Shown: positions 11,908-22,432 of the stretch, in pieces
Layout: each line of letters opens with the position of its first letter
Position numbering within the stretch: the stretch's first letter is position 1
Assembly: GCA_031771865.1 (NCBI GenBank)
Contig: JASISA010000003.1
Location: 372,001-436,000 of the forward strand
Direction of reading: 5' to 3'
Length of the DNA stretch: 64,000 bases
Origin: Nothophaeocryptopus gaeumannii
Lineage: Eukaryota > Ascomycota > Dothideomycetes > Mycosphaerellales > Mycosphaerellaceae
The notes under the pieces: generated by a model
What the model saw: only the letters and a program-made list of their open reading frames with translations
Told to the model about the DNA's origin: nothing
Databases searched by the model: none
Program-made: the position numbers and the translations under genes

Positions 11908-14900
11908 CAAGCGCACGGCAGGAACGCAAGCGTGGAGGTGCAGTCGATGGAGACAAGCTTTTGCTCGGCAGGAGCGTTGAGAGGTTGGCGATGATCGCTG
12001 ATTGGCTGCAGGCAAATCACTGCGGGGCGGAAGGGAAGGAAGAACGAGGGCCGTGCACGCGTTTTTTACGGCACGGCGGCAACGAGTGGACGACGACACT
12101 CGTCTCCCCGATAGCTGCGTATGCACTCTGCCGCATTAGCAGCGCTCACAGCATCGACCGTCCATCAATCATCATTCACACCGCCCGCAACAACAAACAA
12201 AGAACAGATGTCTCGCTCTGCCGGTCGCTGAAACAGCCCGTCTACTGGGGATCGCCTGGACGTACCTATCATCGAGGAGTCTCTCTTCACATCTGTCTTC
12301 CCGCATCTCCAGCACTTCTACACGGCCATGCCATCTTCTGTGTTCAATAAATGCGTCATCACAGCGCCGGCTATCCGATGGAAGCGCTGCTATCATTCTA
12401 ATAAACAGAACACCCCTGCCTGCAGCTCAACTTCACCACAAAGTCTACTAGCTAGGATCATCGCGTCAGCCTTGCCGGTGCCATGGAACTCAATTCTGAA
12501 ACGCATCCTTCCCATGTGCATGGCTGGCCACTAACAATGCTACACGCTACCCTCCTCCATTGGCTCTACACCATCAACACAACTGCAATGCAATCACATT
12601 TGACGACCTGGCTGTTCATTCATTATCCGATGACAGCTATCGCTCCGACCGGTTGTCTATATCGGCTAGTGGGCACATGCAGAGCTTCTTGCCGGCAGAC
12701 GACCTTTATCTAGAAGTTTGCGCCGCTCAAACGCACACTTTCAATCTTTGATGCAATGCACTAAAATTTGGGTCGGCACGCCTGTGCATCCAAGTGCAAG
12801 CTGACATCTCCTTGCCTTTCTGGCAGGATATAATAACCTGGACATAGGATTCCACAGGCTGCTCATACCATAGCGCACCTCGACAACAATCTCTGTACTT
12901 CTGCAACGCGTGCGCTGTATTACGACGGGGTACAGGCTCTCGGGTATTACGTGGGACAGCCTCCGTACCTGCGGCCGGCCACTACCATTCCTTGCGAGAA
13001 GGACAAGGCTTTGTTACCCCCAAATTCCACCACATCTCCTATGCTGTATCACGTTTTGCAATGGCTTTGCGAGCAAGCAGAATCGGGTCTGCCCTCATTT
13101 CATGCAAGTTCTGAGGAATGTACAGTGGCTCCCTGCTGACACGTTCGATAGCACAGTCAACATTGCACATGGCTCCCGTCATTGCCGCGTCGACCGTACA
13201 TTCTGCTATGCAGTGCTTCGTCACAGCCGACAAAAAGCCGTGAGGATTTGATTCGCCTTCGGGGGTGATGAACTTATCCGATCTGTTGCTGCATGTGACG
13301 AGCTTCGGACTAAGCAGACCACGGCGTGCTCTTCCAAATTGATCTGGACCGAACACACTACGACCCCTGGCCCCCATGGTATGTCTTGCATGAGCATGTT
13401 GGCCTGTCTCGTAGGCTGCTCGAATTCGCTTCTCCGGCCACTGCTCAGCGGCGGAGCGTCGCAGATCATCGTCTCTGACAGCCTCCGTGGTACAGTCTAC
13501 GGCTATTGTTGGCAGCAGGAGAATCTGCGCCGCATCTCGTCATGTGCGTTTCACCACCTGCAGCAGTTCTATCAATTGGCGCGTTCGGTGAACCTCAGCG
13601 GTGTACTGGAGATTTTCATACTAATGGGCATCTTCTGGCGCAAGACCAATGCAGACAGCCACAAAACCTGTTCCATGAAACTCTGGCCAGAAAACAATCA
13701 TTCTGTTCATATGGCGACCAAGCTCAATCTTCTCCCTATAGAAGAGCAAGCACTTCAAGCATGACCCACTATCTGGCTTCCCAAAACCGACGACATATCA
13801 TTAATGCCGCGAAGTTGCGGGCGGAAAATCCTTTCCATGGGTGCATCCTTTGCCTTTGAACCTGTTCTCGCTGATGATACTACAGCTAATCTTGCCGATT
13901 CTCGCGACGGGCCACAGTAGGACCGCAGCTGGCTATTTTGATATGCCGCACTGCAAGTTGTATTGAGCTGTGAGAGACACTGGCGTACCCTTTCGCCATA
14001 TCACTGCTGGAGCGGGCGGCGCACCCGCCACAACACCACTTCTGACGAGCTCACGATTGAGACACTTGATATGCTGCGATGTAGTCTCGCAAGCAAGCTT
14101 GTCCTGCCAGACAGGCATGACTTTCGTGCTTATTCTGCTGACGCGAAGGGTCCTGTTGATCTCTCAATTAAGCCACTGTAGGACGGTCGCTTTCTATTCT
14201 CAACTGAGTTATCATTCGAAGCTCATTTTGACCCGAATAGGCAGAACAATGTAACAGACCCTGACGTCAAAGTATGCTTCTTGTTGATGAATGGCTTTGA
14301 AGGTGCATCTTCGAGTCGAAGTCTGTGGGCCTTGCGCTCTTCGTAAGGTTTATCCATGAAGGGCTACGCTGTGGAAAAGGCTTCCAGGAAGCATGTCTGC
14401 TCGATGCCGAAATTTGTCGCCCAATAGTCTCAAACCTTGAAGCCTAAGCCTTTCTACATCTTATAGATAGACCGGCAGCCGACCCAGCCAGCTTCGTCAA
14501 GTCTCTTCTTAGCCTCCTCAGTACTCATTCCATAATATACTTCCTCCCCGAGGCCTACAACCGATTCCCAATTTGTTCATTTCGGCACAAAGTCGTGGGA
14601 AGCTCGACTTTTGGCACCGATTCAGGCCCAGAATAATTCCTCCGTCTCTCTTACCCCTCTCACCATTGCCCCATCACAATGCCATCAACTTCTTGCCGGC
14701 CTCTGACAAGGTCTTCAGGCCAAGCACGAGCCAAGAGGCCGGACATTCCATAGTCCGGGCTAGGTTGGGCCAATGCTGCTGCTCTCAAGCTCTTTGTTCA
14801 GGAATGGGAAATCTTCGCAGGCGCCGTCGTTCCATGGACTTTGCTGCCGTACGTCGTGGTGGTGGCTCTGCTGATTATTTGGACATCTGGGGGGCTCTTC

Positions 14901-14954
14901 CCAGACTCAAGACGTATTGAAACTGAGGAGGCTGTTGGGTATGAGTAGCGATGA

Positions 14955-15473
14955 GTGTGTACAGAAGACCAGATTCCAGTGGTCTCGGAAAGGCAATCAC
15001 CACTCAACGTCACCCAAGCAACGCCAGACCCTCCATCGAATCCCGATGCTTCGCTTCACAGGCTACCATTGTCGATCCTCTTGTGCGCTCTAGTGATGGC
15101 TTGCCTCGTTCTAGTATCACCTCTCCTGGTCATATCAGCTAATGGCGTTGCACGCTTCAGCTGCACTTCCGACATGCGAATCGGCATCACCATCTTCGGA
15201 CCTTTCTTCACGGCATTCCCGACATGGGCGCACTGGAGACATCGGAAATCAGATCTGAGCACCTGCAGCACGTCATTACTGGTACAGCCGTTCTGGAGCA
15301 ACATCTTCTTGCTACCGCTGCCTGAAAGGCTCGCGTTGATGCAAGTAGTGCCAGACCCACATCTGGTCAAAAGCACAATCTCCTACGATGCGTCTTGCAC
15401 TTTCGCTGGAGCTGCTGTTAACATTTCGGAATACCTGCAGACGGGGGTCATTGGCTTTCTTGCCTGCCAGTGA
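14955..15473 (+). CDS. Hypothetical one-TM protein, 172 residues
   Basis: Not recognised. A Pro/Ser-rich N-terminal 40 residues is followed by one strong membrane segment (about residues 42-64, SILLCALVMACLVLVSPLLV) and a second, weaker hydrophobic stretch near FGPFFTAFP. Codon bias toward C at third positions resembles nearby genes. No homologous motif seen. The 3' end meets the end of the decayed minus-strand gene that follows. Could be a chance frame. Confidence 0.35.
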   Translation: MCTEDQIPVVSERQSPLNVTQATPDPPSNPDASLHRLPLSILLCALVMACLVLVSPLLVISANGVARFSCTSDMRIGITIFGPFFTAFPTWAHWRHRKSDLSTCSTSLLVQPFWSNIFLLPLPERLALMQVVPDPHLVKSTISYDASCTFAGAAVNISEYLQTGVIGFLACQ

Positions 15474-16108
15474 AAACCATCGTGAAGAGCGGACGACTGA
15501 GAGAAGTGCCAGAAGGCACAATGACAAACGTAAGCGATTGGCCATAACGCTTGTCTTCAGGGCCCTCGTGGACAGCCCTGCACTCAAGAACGAACTCTGG
15601 CGGTGTAGTCGAAACTGCTGGGAGCGCTGCAGATAGTGAAGAGAGGTCTATACTGCTGTTGGAGGAGACAGGCCGGCTGGGAAGAGCAGGCGGTTGAAGG
15701 GTCTGATTTTGCCAGGAGGGTAGCTTGACTGGTGGAAACTGCGGCTGCGTTGTCTGCTGGAGTCGAGGCGATGGCATTGGCGAGGGCACATAGTATTCCT
15801 GTGCTTGTGCAGTGGCGTAATACTGCTGACATTGCGCCTGTCACGGCTGCGGGGAGTGTGATGGCGGTGCTTGAAGACTTTTGAATGGTTGTGAGACTGA
15901 TGGCGCTGCAGCCGAATGTCCCGAGGGTGTATGTACGCTGTTGCAGGTCCGTAATGAGGAGGCGGTGGCGGCAAGAACTGGCTTGGTGTAAGGGCGGACA
16001 TTGGGCTTCTTCTGTATGGCTTGTCATTGAGGTATGCTCTTTGAGTAGTTCCGTCGGCCGGATAGTAGGGCGGCGGAGAGCAGCGTACGATTCATGGTAG
16101 TGGGCCAT
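15448..16108 (-). pseudogene. Decayed Pro/Gln/Tyr-rich gene
   Basis: Three minus-strand frames each carry part of what reads as one low-complexity protein. It opens MAHYHESYAA, continues in a second frame as PPPYYPADGTTQRAYLND and PSQFLPPPPPHYGPATAY, then in a third frame as QYYATAQAQEYYVPSP and QQTTQPQFPPVKLPSWQ, ending near RPLFTMVFTGRQESQ. Joining them needs at least two frameshifts plus passage over a TGA before QAQCQQYY. That can be true decay or assembly errors in a repetitive stretch. No catalytic domain is visible. Confidence 0.4.
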
Positions 16109-16847
16109 GGTTGAAACTCGTTATGCTCATTCAAGCGTGGTGGGCGGTGAGAAACCTCGCCACGTCTTTGCAGCGTGAGGAGACGCATTGTCATTTTGCG
16201 TCGCTTCATGGGCGATCACGCCGTCGCGTGTCCTGTAGGCACTCATTGCCCGAGTAGTGACTCTTCAAGTCCAAGCTTGAACATCGGAAGATAGTCCATG
16301 TGAGTAGGCCCATCGCAGAGATTCGATCATTCTGAATGACTGAGGCGTGTGAGCTTAGATTTGGTAAGTGCCGGTCCGCATGTGCTGCCTTACCGCTTCC
16401 GGTAGCACTGTGGACGCCGTACGCTGTTGACCTGTATCCAAGCATAGGAACTTGGTCGATCATTACGGGACGCCTGATGGAGCTGAAGGCAGCGGACTAA
16501 AGCGCACTCCACTCTTCAGCGGCTGTACAATCACCATCATCATGAAGCGAGACCGCATATACCAAAGCACGAGATGCATATCTGACGTCTTCGACGTGAG
16601 CGTGTCGCTGAAAGAGTGAAAGTTGATTTCCAGAAAGATGATGTCTAGCATGTCCCAGCCCGGGCCCTTCCAAGGTATTAATGCATAATTTGTGCAATGC
16701 AGCACCATCTTTGTATACCTAACCTACACGATACATCTTTCCGTCGCATCCCTGACAGCAGTACAAAGAACGGTCTCATCGTAGACATCACCTTTATTCA
16801 CTTCTGTAAGCCCGTCAGATCTCTCACAAGTACAGATCCAACCCACC
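16109..16847. other. Intergenic, no gene seen
   Basis: Short frames only. The last ~130 bases are probably the 5' UTR and promoter of the SRPBCC gene. Confidence 0.45.
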
Positions 16848-17504
16848 ATGTCTACTCAATCCACCATGTCCTGGCCTCCGTCAGGCCTCACCACTCCGAC
16901 CGTCCCGCACACGGCCAGCGTCCTGATCATTTCCGCATCAACCGCAATCAACCCACCCGCCTCAATAGTTTTCTCCACTCTTCTCGATGTATCTTCGTAC
17001 CCCAAATGGAACACATTCATCCCCGCGGCGCGGATAGTCAGGCAGCCGACCTCGTCGAACCCAGAAGAGGAGGACTTCAAGACCATGCGGCTGGGGAGTA
17101 TACTGGAGTTTGACGCCGTAATGAATCCCGCGAAACCGCAAAGTAAGAACAAGACAGGTTTGGAGGTCAGCGATATCTCCACGCCAACACAACCGAGCTC
17201 GTACGTGCCACGAGAGGTACTGCGAGATCTCAATTCCGGGTTCAGCGAGGACTTGAATGGTCTATACCGGTGCGCGTAGAAGTCGCAAGGTGGACTTCTC
17301 AATCATGCATTGAAGGTCGAGCGTTTTCATGAGGTCATTGTGCGAGGAGAAGGGGAGTGCGAAGTAAGGACGTGGGAGGTCATGGGAGGGGTATTGGCGT
17401 ATGTGGTCAAGGCAATGTACCAGACGTCTTTGCAAGAGAGGTTCCAGGATTGGGTGGGAGGCTTGAAGCGGTGGTGTGAGGAGCAGCGTCGAGAGGCGAA
17501 GTGA
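16848..17504 (+). pseudogene. SRPBCC/START-like fold protein with one internal stop
   Basis: The 219-codon frame reads as one SRPBCC (Bet v1/polyketide-cyclase-like) ligand-binding protein. The family's opening beta-alpha unit is plain: INPPASIVFSTLLDVSSYPKWNTF (residues about 37-60), and the C-terminal helix is plain too: LKVERFHEVIVRGEGE then a long helix ending RWCEEQRREAK. Between them codon 144 is TAG (17277-17279), in the context YRCA-stop-KSQGG, where relatives usually have Trp (AWKS). So a single TGG-to-TAG change has cut the protein. No intron with usable phase removes it: gtacgt at 17202 with the tag at 17279 gives an early stop. The protein would be cytosolic, binding a hydrophobic ligand. 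Confidence 0.7.
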
Positions 17505-18126
17505 AAGAGCTTATGATCGCACACCTCGCCAGTATCTTCTTGGATCTTTGCTGCAAATTTGTACTTGCCTGGTATCGTCCACAATGGCGCTGCGGACGTC
17601 GACAACTGCTACCGAGCAGCCTGGTTCCTGCATGATCTCTTGCTGTGTTCTGTGCTCAGAGATTCACGCTGCCTTGCACTCGGCTTCACGGTGATGCGCT
17701 TTGGTACGAAGTGTGGCTTGTCGAGCTGCCGGGCGTGTTGGCGGTTGCTGTCGCGTCAGCGACAGTAGTAGCAGCGTAGCCTCAATATTGGCCAGTTCTG
17801 CATGGTCATGGCTACGACACTACTTGACTGCGGAGAAGCCAAATTATGAGCGTGAGCATGGCTTGGATGTCCACCGCGGTGATCACTGCGCACGGGACAT
17901 GACAGACCTTCCTCTGCGCAAGCCGCAAGTTGGACGCAGGCCACGGTACTGTGACATTGCAATTCATCTCGTACTGAAGAGTAGCGATCCATTCGTTGGT
18001 TCGAATGTTGAGTCTGGGAACAAAATGTTCTTCAGAATGCATTGCTTCTTCGTATACTCATCCTATCAACATCGTCTCCTCCCAACCCCGATAACATCGC
18101 TCGACCCAATCTTCTCTCTCCAACGC
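17505..18126. other. Intergenic, no gene seen
   Basis: Open frames run through on both strands (for example 17701-18327 plus) but have no domain and partly lie antisense to the transporter's last exon. Confidence 0.45.
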
Positions 18127-19934
18127 CTACTCATCATCACTGAGGCCGATTTCCGCCTTCTTAAATTGGCGGGCTGGTGTACGGCGCTTGAACAGGATGT
18201 CGATCTCACGGTACGAACGGCCTTTCATTTCTGGCAGACCCCACCAGGCGACGACCAGGCAGATCAGTGCCGTGGCACCCCACACGTAACCACACTGGCC
18301 GCGGACTACAGCTTTGTTAGTGACTGAATGTATGACCGGGATTGTCGTACTTACGGTTGACTCCATCTGGGTTCAACATGTATTGCGCAAGGAAAATGCA
18401 CGGAATCTCGACGATGTAGTAGATAGCACGACCGAATCCAGTGGTCAAAGGACGGAGTCGGATAGACGATGTCTCTCCAATGACGACCCACGATGCAGGT
18501 GCTGGGCCCAGTGTGAAGAGCACGGAGACAATCAAGCCCAGAGAGGCCTGGGCCAAGTTGGATGCGGTGCTGACTCCGACCGAGCCTGCAATACCAAGTG
18601 CGATGAGGAGAACGAAGTTGGCGAGCGAGCCCCAAAGGTAGATGTCACGCCTGCCGTAGTAGGTGGTCAAAAACCAGGATAGCATGACGAAGATCATCTG
18701 GAGGGCTGAGGTGATGAGACCCAGACCGAAGGCAAGTTGTTGATCAATGCCGGCCTCTAATCGTCTATTAGCATGTGTTTGCGGACAACGACAATTGACA
18801 CTTACGCGTGAAGAAGTAGACAGCTTGGTTCGCAATCAAGTTGCCCGTCAAGTTCTGCGAAGCGTAGACACCAGCCACAATGAGAGTTCGTCGGAGATCT
18901 GTTGACTTGAACATTTCGAAGTAGGACGGAGGCTTCTCGGATTTCTCGAGCTCAACTGTACGACGCATCATTGCGACGGCGTCATTCGGATTCACAGCAG
19001 ACTTGCGTCCCAATCGCAGAACCGACTTGGCGGCTTGCTCAAACTTTCCCTTTCGAACCAACCACCAGGGGCTCTCGGGCGCGAAGAACATAAGGATGGC
19101 CAGTGGCGTGGGGAACATCCACTGGAGAGCGATAGGGAGCCTAGCCGGCATCAGCGAATGACTTCGTCTAACCCGCGAAGCAGCGCATACCTGTAAGCCA
19201 AATCATCGTTGCGGCTTTGATAAGAGTATGTGACGGCGCCAACGATGATGCTGCCAATCGCCCAAAACATTTGCAACATCTGAGTGCAAGGCGCACGGAG
19301 CTGAATCGGAACGATCTCGCTGCAGTATGCTGGTGCATTGGCAATGAAAATTCCCCATGGAATGCCCTCAAGGATCTGGGCTGCGAAAATGACACCTAGA
19401 GACTCTGCGAAGTAGAAAACGAAGATAAAGGCATTCAGGAGCATCAGTCCGCAAATGGTGGCCCATCGATATCCGATTCTGCTCGTAAGAGGACCAGCAA
19501 GAAAGACTCCAATGAGGGCACCCAGCTGTCCAGAGCATGACAAGGCTGATGTCCATCTTGGTGGGATGTTGTACTTTCCATCAGCCCCCAGGGTGCCAAA
19601 GTTGCGGTTGAACACAGTAAGAGCGAGGAAGTTGTTGGCCAAGAAAACGTCGTACGACTCCACTGAAGGGTATGTTAGCCTCTCGACGGTATAGAAGACG
19701 TGCATAAAGCATATTCGTACTGATAATCATGGAAGACATGACAAAAGCCCAAAACGTTGCCATAGGGTAGGCCTTGACAGCTTGGATCACTCCCATATTA
19801 TGCTCTGACTTCTCGGCCTCGATAGCGTCTGCTTTGAAGTCCGAGACTTTGACCTGGGCCGAGTAGACGGAGCCATGCCTCTCGACCTTCTCGTCGGCCT
19901 CGTGCATCGTTGCGCCTACGTCCTCTTTCTCCAT
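18127..19934 (-). CDS. MFS alpha-glucoside-type sugar transporter
   Basis: Plasma-membrane proton symporter of the sugar porter family, closest in layout to fungal maltose/alpha-glucoside permeases. Model: complement(join(18127..18305, 18355..18756, 18806..19140, 19191..19662, 19721..19934)), 533 residues, four 48-58 nt introns. Joints give the expected motifs: SMIIMESYDVFLANNF across intron 1, YRLPIALQWMFP across intron 2, FFTQAGIDQQLAFG across intron 3, NPDGVNLRGQCGYVWG across intron 4. Signature parts are PESPWWLVRKGK before the central loop, YYGRRDIYLWG, PASWVVIGE and the C-terminal LPEMKGRSYREIDILFKRR. The N-terminus is a charged cytosolic ~60 residues. The chosen start is MEKEDVG; an in-frame ATG at 20024 would add 30 Ser/Pro-rich residues. 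Confidence 0.9.
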
Positions 19935-20510
19935 TGTATGTACTCGGTTGGGAGTCCTTAGGACAGTGAAAGAAGAGAGTGAGAAAGCCGGCGAAGGTTG
20001 TGCTGTCGGCAGAGAGGAGGACAACAGTTCAGTGCCTCGTCAGCAAGGATGGAGCAGACGATGGAAAGAGGAGAGCTGCCACGAGAGGTACATGTATCTT
20101 ACCTCGTTCTTTGTTTCCCAGACCACATGGCTGAACAAGCATGGAGCGGCACGCTAAGCACGCGAAGCCTGCACTTGGAATAACAAACGGCTGTAGAGCT
20201 CGCCGCGCTAGCCAGGAATCTGAATGTTCCACCAATCAATGCGGAGCTGTTCCTCGTGAACAGGTTAGCCGAGGATGGAAACCCCTTCTTCCCCATGGGG
20301 TGCGCCGGGTGCCCACCCCGCTCCAAGAGTTGGTGGCGTTGCAGTAGCTTTGTGGAGAGCGCGGGGTCCGGAGTAACGTCGTCCGGCGAAGAGGCAGTAA
20401 AGGAAAGGCCAAGTATTTCCAATTCATGTACGCTATGTCATTGGCATAGTAATGGTACTTGCTCTTTCAAGCTTGTGTGAAATTGCCGTTCTTCAGCTCA
20501 ATAATAGCGC
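19935..20510. other. Transporter 5' region up to the RIP island edge
   Basis: Promoter and 5' UTR of the minus-strand transporter. No coding frame supported. GC content stays gene-like until about 20500, then falls abruptly. Confidence 0.5.
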
Positions 20511-20978
20511 TAATGCTAACTTCGGCCGTCGCCTTGTAGTCTCCACTACCCGCGCGTCTCACGTGCTGTAGATACGACCTTTATAGCCGCTAGTAGACGC
20601 CAATAGGAAGAACATGTAGAGGACCCTAGAGATGGCTATTCGCAGTATAGGCTCGGTTCTTAGTAAGTTACCGTACTACGAATATTAACTCTATGTACGT
20701 ATACTAACTATTCTTCTAGAGAAATAGGATAGCTACGAGTCTAGGCTAACGAGTTCTAGGCGCCTATAGACCTAGTCTCTAGGTAGAATTGTCGATTAAA
20801 TCTTGGGTAAGAGTTACTTAACTTTAGCTATATAGAAGAATATAAACGCTAAGATCTATAATAGCCTTATTTATTAGCGAGCTAGTACTACTTCCTAAGC
20901 TAACGCTAGTCTATACTAGAAGGTTAAAGATATCTATAAGGTAATATACCTAAAACTAAAAAAGGCTAAGTATTTAGG

Positions 20979-22432
20979 AAGGTAGTATTACTAAAACCTT
21001 AGAATATACGGAACCTATTAAGGGAATACACGTATCTATAGGTACGTAGTTAGCGCTCGAAAATACTAATTCTTAGTATTAGAAGAAGAGAATTCTCTAC
21101 TAAGTATAGCTAGTATATAAAGCTATACTACCTTAGGTATAGATAATAGACTAGAGCTATTTTAAGAGGTTACTAAAGAAACTACTATAGGTAGAGATAT
21201 AGGGAGTATTAATCTAGCTTCCTACCTAACCTCCTAAGAGAAGAGGTATAGAGAGAAGAATATAGTAGTAAATAAGAACTAGTAGAGTCCGCTCTTACCT
21301 TAGGAGGCCCTAAAAGAGATTTAGAATAAGGTAGCTAAACTAATATATTAGAGTTAATACTCCTCCCTCTAACTAGAGAGAGTAATATAGGTACGCTAAG
21401 CGATACGCCTATAGTCGAGTTAATATTCCTCGACTAGTAGTATCGATATACTAGATCGCCTTTAATCGGCTTATCTTAAGCTTTAAAGGGCTCTCGGAGG
21501 GGTAATTATAGTAATATAGGAAGGGGGAGATAATAAGTAACGAGCGTGTATATATACCTATATAACGAGTATATAAGTCTACGTACTCGTACGCACGCGT
21601 ATCTACCTCCTTCGTAGTCGAGGAGCCTCTAAGAAGGTATATATAACCTTACTAAGACCTTCTTACGTGTTTATTACTATATATAAGAGAATACGAGAAC
21701 TCCTACTATAGTAATCTAGATAATTCTAGATATAATTTACTTAACTATAGCGTAGACTACGAAGCGTACTAACTAGGAAGCTACTCTAGAATCTATCTAA
21801 TAGAGTATTATATAGAATTAGAAGAAGATAGAGTAGATTCTAGGACTAAAGATAACCTAGGCTATAGTCGTAGCCTAATAGCTAGCCTAGCTATCTAGTA
21901 TTAAAGTACAAAGAGCTACGTACTCCCTTAAGATTCACGTAGACAATAAAGCGACTAGGGCTAAGCTTAGGGATACTAAAGCTACCTAGATTATTTCGCG
22001 TTTTACTATAGAAGGAGGGAACTAGGCATATATAGTCGTAGTTAAGAAGGTCCCTAATAGACTAGTTCTTACGACTACGGACTCTATAGTAAGGAACCGA
22101 ATAGTAGTAGATACCTAAGGCCTAGGCAAGGTCTTAAAGGAGGCAAGAATAGCCTAGAAAAGCTTCCTAGTCTAAGTCTACTTTATTATAGTTATAGGAA
22201 ACGACCTTACTATATAGTAGATCTAGTTAATTAAGGAAGATAATAAGCAGCTAATACCCGGTATCCAAGTATAGAATACCTAGTAGAAGGGCTAGAAAGC
22301 TATAGTAATAGGAATAAAGAAATAGAGTACTCTAGTAGTCGAACTAAAGATAGTAGAAGCTACTAGAGCTATAGTAGAGAAGGGTATTATTATCTCTAGA
22401 GTACTCTACGATACTAAAGAATAGGACTAATA
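20979..22432 (+). mobile_element. Tad1-like LINE, 5' portion (copy A)
   Basis: Matches the first ~1.15 kb of the near full-length LINE at 30.5 kb, from its 5' end (shared CATTACTAAAACCTTAG-type start) to the sequence AAAGAATAGGAC. Heavily RIP-mutated. It is interrupted by a 325-bp insert at 21386-21710. At its right end it joins the 3' tail of a LINE segment in the opposite orientation. Confidence 0.8.
21386..21710. mobile_element. Probable solo LTR inside LINE copy A
   Basis: A 325-bp block absent from the otherwise matching LINE copy at 30.5 kb. It starts TATAGG and ends CTATA, which before RIP would be TGTAGG and CTACA, the usual LTR ends. GTAA stands on both sides (21382-21385 and 21711-21714), while the uninterrupted copy has that site once as GCAA. 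Length and ends fit a solo LTR; internal coding sequence is absent. Confidence 0.5.

Larger units (their letters stand above)
10970..14954. other. Gene-poor stretch, 4 kb
   Basis: No supported gene. Candidate promoter of the disordered protein lies at its left end. Two short tandem repeats occur (11654-11693 and 11866-11907). A minus-strand frame ending near 14455 with a start at 14528 (MSTEEAKKRLDEAGWVGC) looks protein-like but is too short to call; it may be the last exon of a lost gene. Confidence 0.45.

Noticed and set aside
11775..12350. 191-codon plus-strand frame
   Set aside because: Runs through a CCACTG microsatellite, Pro/Leu repeat only, overlapping minus frames equally open.
17202..17279. 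Intron removing the stop in the SRPBCC gene
   Set aside because: gtacgt to tag splices, but the resulting frame hits TGA after a few codons and removes conserved residues.
17701..18327. 208-codon plus-strand frame
   Set aside because: Partly antisense to the transporter's last exon, no domain, no codon bias.
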